Shown piece after piece: positions 60,601-64,000 of a stretch of DNA of 64,000 nucleotides. The translations under genes were made by a program, and so were the position numbers. This DNA comes from Temnothorax longispinosus. Lineage: Eukaryota; Arthropoda; Insecta; Hymenoptera; Formicidae. The notes below the pieces were generated by a model, which did no database searches, was not told the DNA's origin, and worked only from the letters and a program-made list of their open reading frames with translations. The DNA lies in assembly GCF_030848805.1 (NCBI RefSeq), contig NC_092358.1:19749297-19813296 (forward strand), written 5' to 3'. How positions within the stretch are numbered: position 1 is the first letter of the stretch; every line of letters begins with the position of its first letter.

Positions 60601-63600
60601 GCACCGCGGCGACTTGGCGACGCATCGTCATCAAAGAGCAGTTCGAACTCTCCCTCCCCCTCCCCCTCGGTCTTCTGCAGATAGACGGGATAGAGACCGG
60701 GGATGGCGGGAAAAGCGATATCATAAAGGGCAGGGCAGGGAATTGAACCAGTCCCAATGAGGAAAAAAAGGGCCGGTTCGTTATAGTCTGCTCGATGTAA
60801 TCTTTAAGATGAGATCGCGCTGAGTCCATGAATCGTCGACGAGAGCGAGTTTACTGCAAAACTTTGCTTTGCCCGTCCTCCCTTTTCCCTTCTTCCGCCC
60901 CATGATCCATTTTCTTCAACCGTCTTTTTAGTTCGTCCTCTTCGTGAGAGACAAAAAAAAAAGGAAAACCGCGACGGCCGTTTCGGAAAGTTAAGGAATA
61001 TTGCGCGCGCGTAAGATCGATTCCTCGCTCGCGAAATAAACTCGACGATGCCCGCCGTTTAACCTTCCGATACGTAAATACCGGCCGCTATATTTCTTGG
61101 TCCGTCTCGGTAGCCGGAATCGATCTGCCGTACGAGAAACGATATTTTATATTTCGCACACGTATCTCCCCTCTTGTTTCATGGATTTACTAGAATTTTT
61201 TATCTTGCTATTTGTATTTACGTAAACGCGCGCGACGAGAATTTTATTACCCAAAGTTGCTGCGGAATACACGGAATATTGTAGCTTCAACACGCGGAAC
61301 TTTCGTTACACGTTATTTGACATATTTAAAGTTAATTTTTCCCCGGTGGAAGTTTGATGTGGAAGCCTTAATGAGAGAGACATTTACAATTCAGAATGGA
61401 GAGCGTTTATATAATGGCATGTAACAAAAACATGTGTGCTTCACTAATATATATCTCAAATGAATTAAACAGTCGTTTTATTTCAGATTTATCTGCTGAA
61501 CTTTTTTTGACAATTTTATCAATCCTACGCTGAGAAATAAACCGATTGTAAATCAAAGTTAAACGAGGCATCCTGTATACGTGGCTGACAGTAAACATCC
61601 AGATAACAATGACGAATGATGATAAAATTTTCCAACAGCGCATAATTAAACGGGTTTGTAATTAAACAGCATTAAACAAATCTAATTAAGTAACGAAACT
61701 GTAATTAAATGTAATGATGAAAATGTAATTGCTTTCTGAAATCGCGCAGAATGAAATGCGCGCTGTAAATGCGATCTAAATAACGTATTTGTTTGTTTAC
61801 AACTTAGCCACGATTATGATAATAGTAGCAATATATACCGCGCGGACCGGCCGTCCAAACATGAACGATATCAATTCTGGAAGGGAAATGCAACGTCGCG
61901 ATACGTCGTCGGGCGTTATAGCGTGCTGATTGTTGTTACACATTATTGCATTACAATTGCAAATGTATATCGCAATTTAATTACAACACGACATGACGTG
62001 ATGTATCGGACTCGACTATCGAAGGAGCCAACGTGTCGATATCAAAGCGAATTCAATTGCAATCTGCGAAACATCTTGTTGTATTCTAAACACTACATAC
62101 TACACTTTCGAATAAATCACATTGAAATCTGTAAAATACAAGAAAAGCGTTTGCAGCTGTTTTGCATTTAAACATCGAATTCTTTGTATAAATGTACAAA
62201 ATACTGGCAAGATGTTGCATTTTTATACATAAGCTGCATATAAGCTATGTATTATATAAGCTATTATGTTCTCAACAATCGTTACAAAGCACGTCATTCT
62301 TAATAAAATCCAATTAATAAATAAGATATTGCGACAATATAATAGTATGCGTGAGGAAAATAAGCTTGAATTTCTAATCCTTCAAAGGAAAATCTTTTGA
62401 TTTCAAAATTCTCACAAGGCCAAGGACACAAATCTGATTTATTAAATCCGACAATCTTAGTTCTCTAAGCACCTTCAACTTTCAAACGATTAAATTATAT
62501 TTTCATAGATAATAATGCAAAAGGTATGATAACAGAACTCAAATTTATCATTAATTAAACAAATGAAACAAAGCAAACAATTAAAATCATGAGATTCATT
62601 TTTAAAATTTAAACGCAAACTTTGATTTATGTATTTCAAACTAAATCTGGCTAAATATATGTATATATTTTGCGACTGCAATTTATAAAAAAGAAATGCG
62701 ATTGAGTGATTTGATGCGGGGAAATGAAAATCGGAGTAACAAAAATCCCGCGAGGAAGTAGTCGGGCAGATGTCTGAGTACGATAACGTAATGTCAGCAA
62801 TAATGTTGCATTGTGGCGGAATCAACTCTCCCAGACGAGTCATCGGGGACAAAGAAAAAGACGATTTAGGTAAGACTAAATGAGTACGATATCCTAATAC
62901 GGATTCGCAAGATCCGGAAAAAAATCATCCGCGCTTATAATTTCTTGGGACATCTTGAAAGAACATTTCTAACCATTCTCGTTTATTGACATCATTCCAG
63001 TAATTCATTAAATAACATGAATAACAATAAAATAAATTCTTTTAACAGACAATGGAAATTAAAAGAGATTTTTCGAAATTAGTAGCATAATCTTATACAA
63101 AAAAATCTCTGGATTTTAGTAGCATATGTTTTCTATTCTGAAATATGTGTTTTGTAAACGTTGTAGCTGCAAATAATAACTAAAAGGCAGTCACCCAAAA
63201 TCTCGATGCAATCAAACCCGTCTGCTGCTCCCGTTACTAACGATGCTAATGATTAATGTAAATAGTAATCATCCAATCAGAACAAATACGCGATCAATTA
63301 GACGTCAAAGCGTGAAAAATGGTATCCGCAAATTCATCGAGATTCGATGTCGCGGCCGAATTATCGAGCACGATAAAAATCGCTAGCCATAGCAAGGGTA
63401 CGCAATCGATTCTTGTGTGAAAAAAATGAATTATCATCCCTCTGCAGCTACGGCTGTTAGAGTTCTATATTAGTCGAAATAGAGAGGGAGAGGGAGAGAA
63501 AGAAGAAGCAAAGGCGGGAAGGAGAGGGAGACAGAGGAATAGAGAGCACGCGGTGTCTGGCGTAGGTGATTTTATTAAAAATTCATGCGTTTGGGAACTG

Positions 63601-64000
63601 CTGTCAGAACCGGGCTTGCCAGACCAGGGTTTATGCTGTCAACCCTCTTTGGAATCTACGACAGTAGGAAGAGAGTAGGAGAACGGAAGATGAACAAGGA
63701 TGATTCATGAAGATAGTGGTTCGAGATGAAGGATGCAAGAAACGTCGACGATGAGGACGACTTCGACTGATGAGGATGATGGAAAAGAGTAACAAGGACA
63801 CCCAATGGACAAGCTAATATCTCCCACTCTTCTTTCAATTCCACTTATACAGATGCACCACAGTTCATCAATGTTATATAATCAATATCAAAAAGGCAAT
63901 GCTTTTCAAGTGATGCGGTAGCGATGCCAAGTACACAAAAAAGTAAGTAAAAAAAGCGACTAGTCGCATAACCACATGACATGATACAGCAATGGCACTA
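60601..64000. other. noncoding end of window
   Basis: A GC-richer patch at 60600-61130 includes C-rich runs near 60650 and a poly-A run at 60951-60963. The rest is AT-rich, with a purine tract at 63481-63546. Frames up to 120 codons (62490-62852, minus) are unremarkable. The last 400 bases are mixed, with a 62-codon minus frame at 63656-63844 of low complexity. No gene is supported. Confidence 0.45.
63481..63546. repeat. purine-rich (GA/GGA) tract
   Basis: About 66 bases, nearly all A and G, with GAGAGGGAGAGGGAGAG at its start. It is prone to slippage and triplex formation. Confidence 0.75.

Noticed and set aside
1..64000. CRISPR array, prokaryotic operon or phage
   Set aside because: No regularly spaced identical repeats, no ribosome-site-led frames and no prokaryotic genes; composition and the 28S fragment point to an insect nuclear genome.

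Overview
This 64 kb window looks like gene-poor nuclear DNA from an insect. AT-rich stretches full of stop codons alternate with short GC-rich, CpG-dense blocks. No open frame exceeds 176 codons, none shows a protein family I recognise, and I can assemble no convincing multi-exon gene. The clearest taxonomic clue is a fragment of arthropod-type 28S rRNA at 44.8-45.1 kb. Its GC-rich divergent domain, the patchy base composition and the intact CpG-rich islands fit a hymenopteran, perhaps an ant, but that is inference. The window is best read as a large intron or an intergenic desert.

The content that can be supported is repeats and foldback DNA. (1) A 458 bp palindromic element with 160 bp arms (about 96% identical) ends in TTAA at 6.5-6.9 kb. 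(2) A 103 bp element with 20 bp perfect inverted ends lies at 24.8 kb. (3) A near-perfect 120 bp palindrome lies at 27.7 kb. (4) At 40.6-41.05 kb two copies of a tRNA-derived (SINE-like) sequence face each other, one with good pol III A and B boxes. (5) A 195 bp palindromic element lies at 42.2 kb. (6) At 44.84-45.16 kb a 28S rRNA fragment carries a perfect 52 bp inverted copy of its own 5' end, so the whole piece can fold as a stem with a 224-base rRNA loop. (7) A large, old foldback of about 985 bp with diverged arms of about 430-450 bp lies at 52.5-53.5 kb; one arm ends in a hammerhead-ribozyme-like string.

Layout: 1-6.4 kb AT-rich desert with one 124 bp tandem duplication; 6.5-8.2 kb foldback element then a CpG-rich block; 8.2-20.7 kb mostly AT-rich with a CpG-rich patch at 14.7-15.0 kb and a possible conserved noncoding segment at 16.1-16.6 kb; 20.7-22.3 kb the strongest CpG island; 24.0-25.5 kb mixed with pyrimidine and purine tracts; 28.2-28.7 kb GC-rich block with nested hairpins; 32.0-35.4 kb several GC-richer patches; 40.6-45.2 kb a cluster of repeat-derived elements around a CpG block with a long GA tract; 48.1-50.3 kb GC-rich patches; 52.5-53.5 kb the large foldback; the rest to 64 kb is AT-rich with scattered simple repeats.

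There is no operon or pathway to describe. If any part of the window is functional, the likeliest forms are regulatory DNA in the CpG blocks and hairpin-forming transcripts from the palindromes. Alignments were made by eye; no database or folding program was used.
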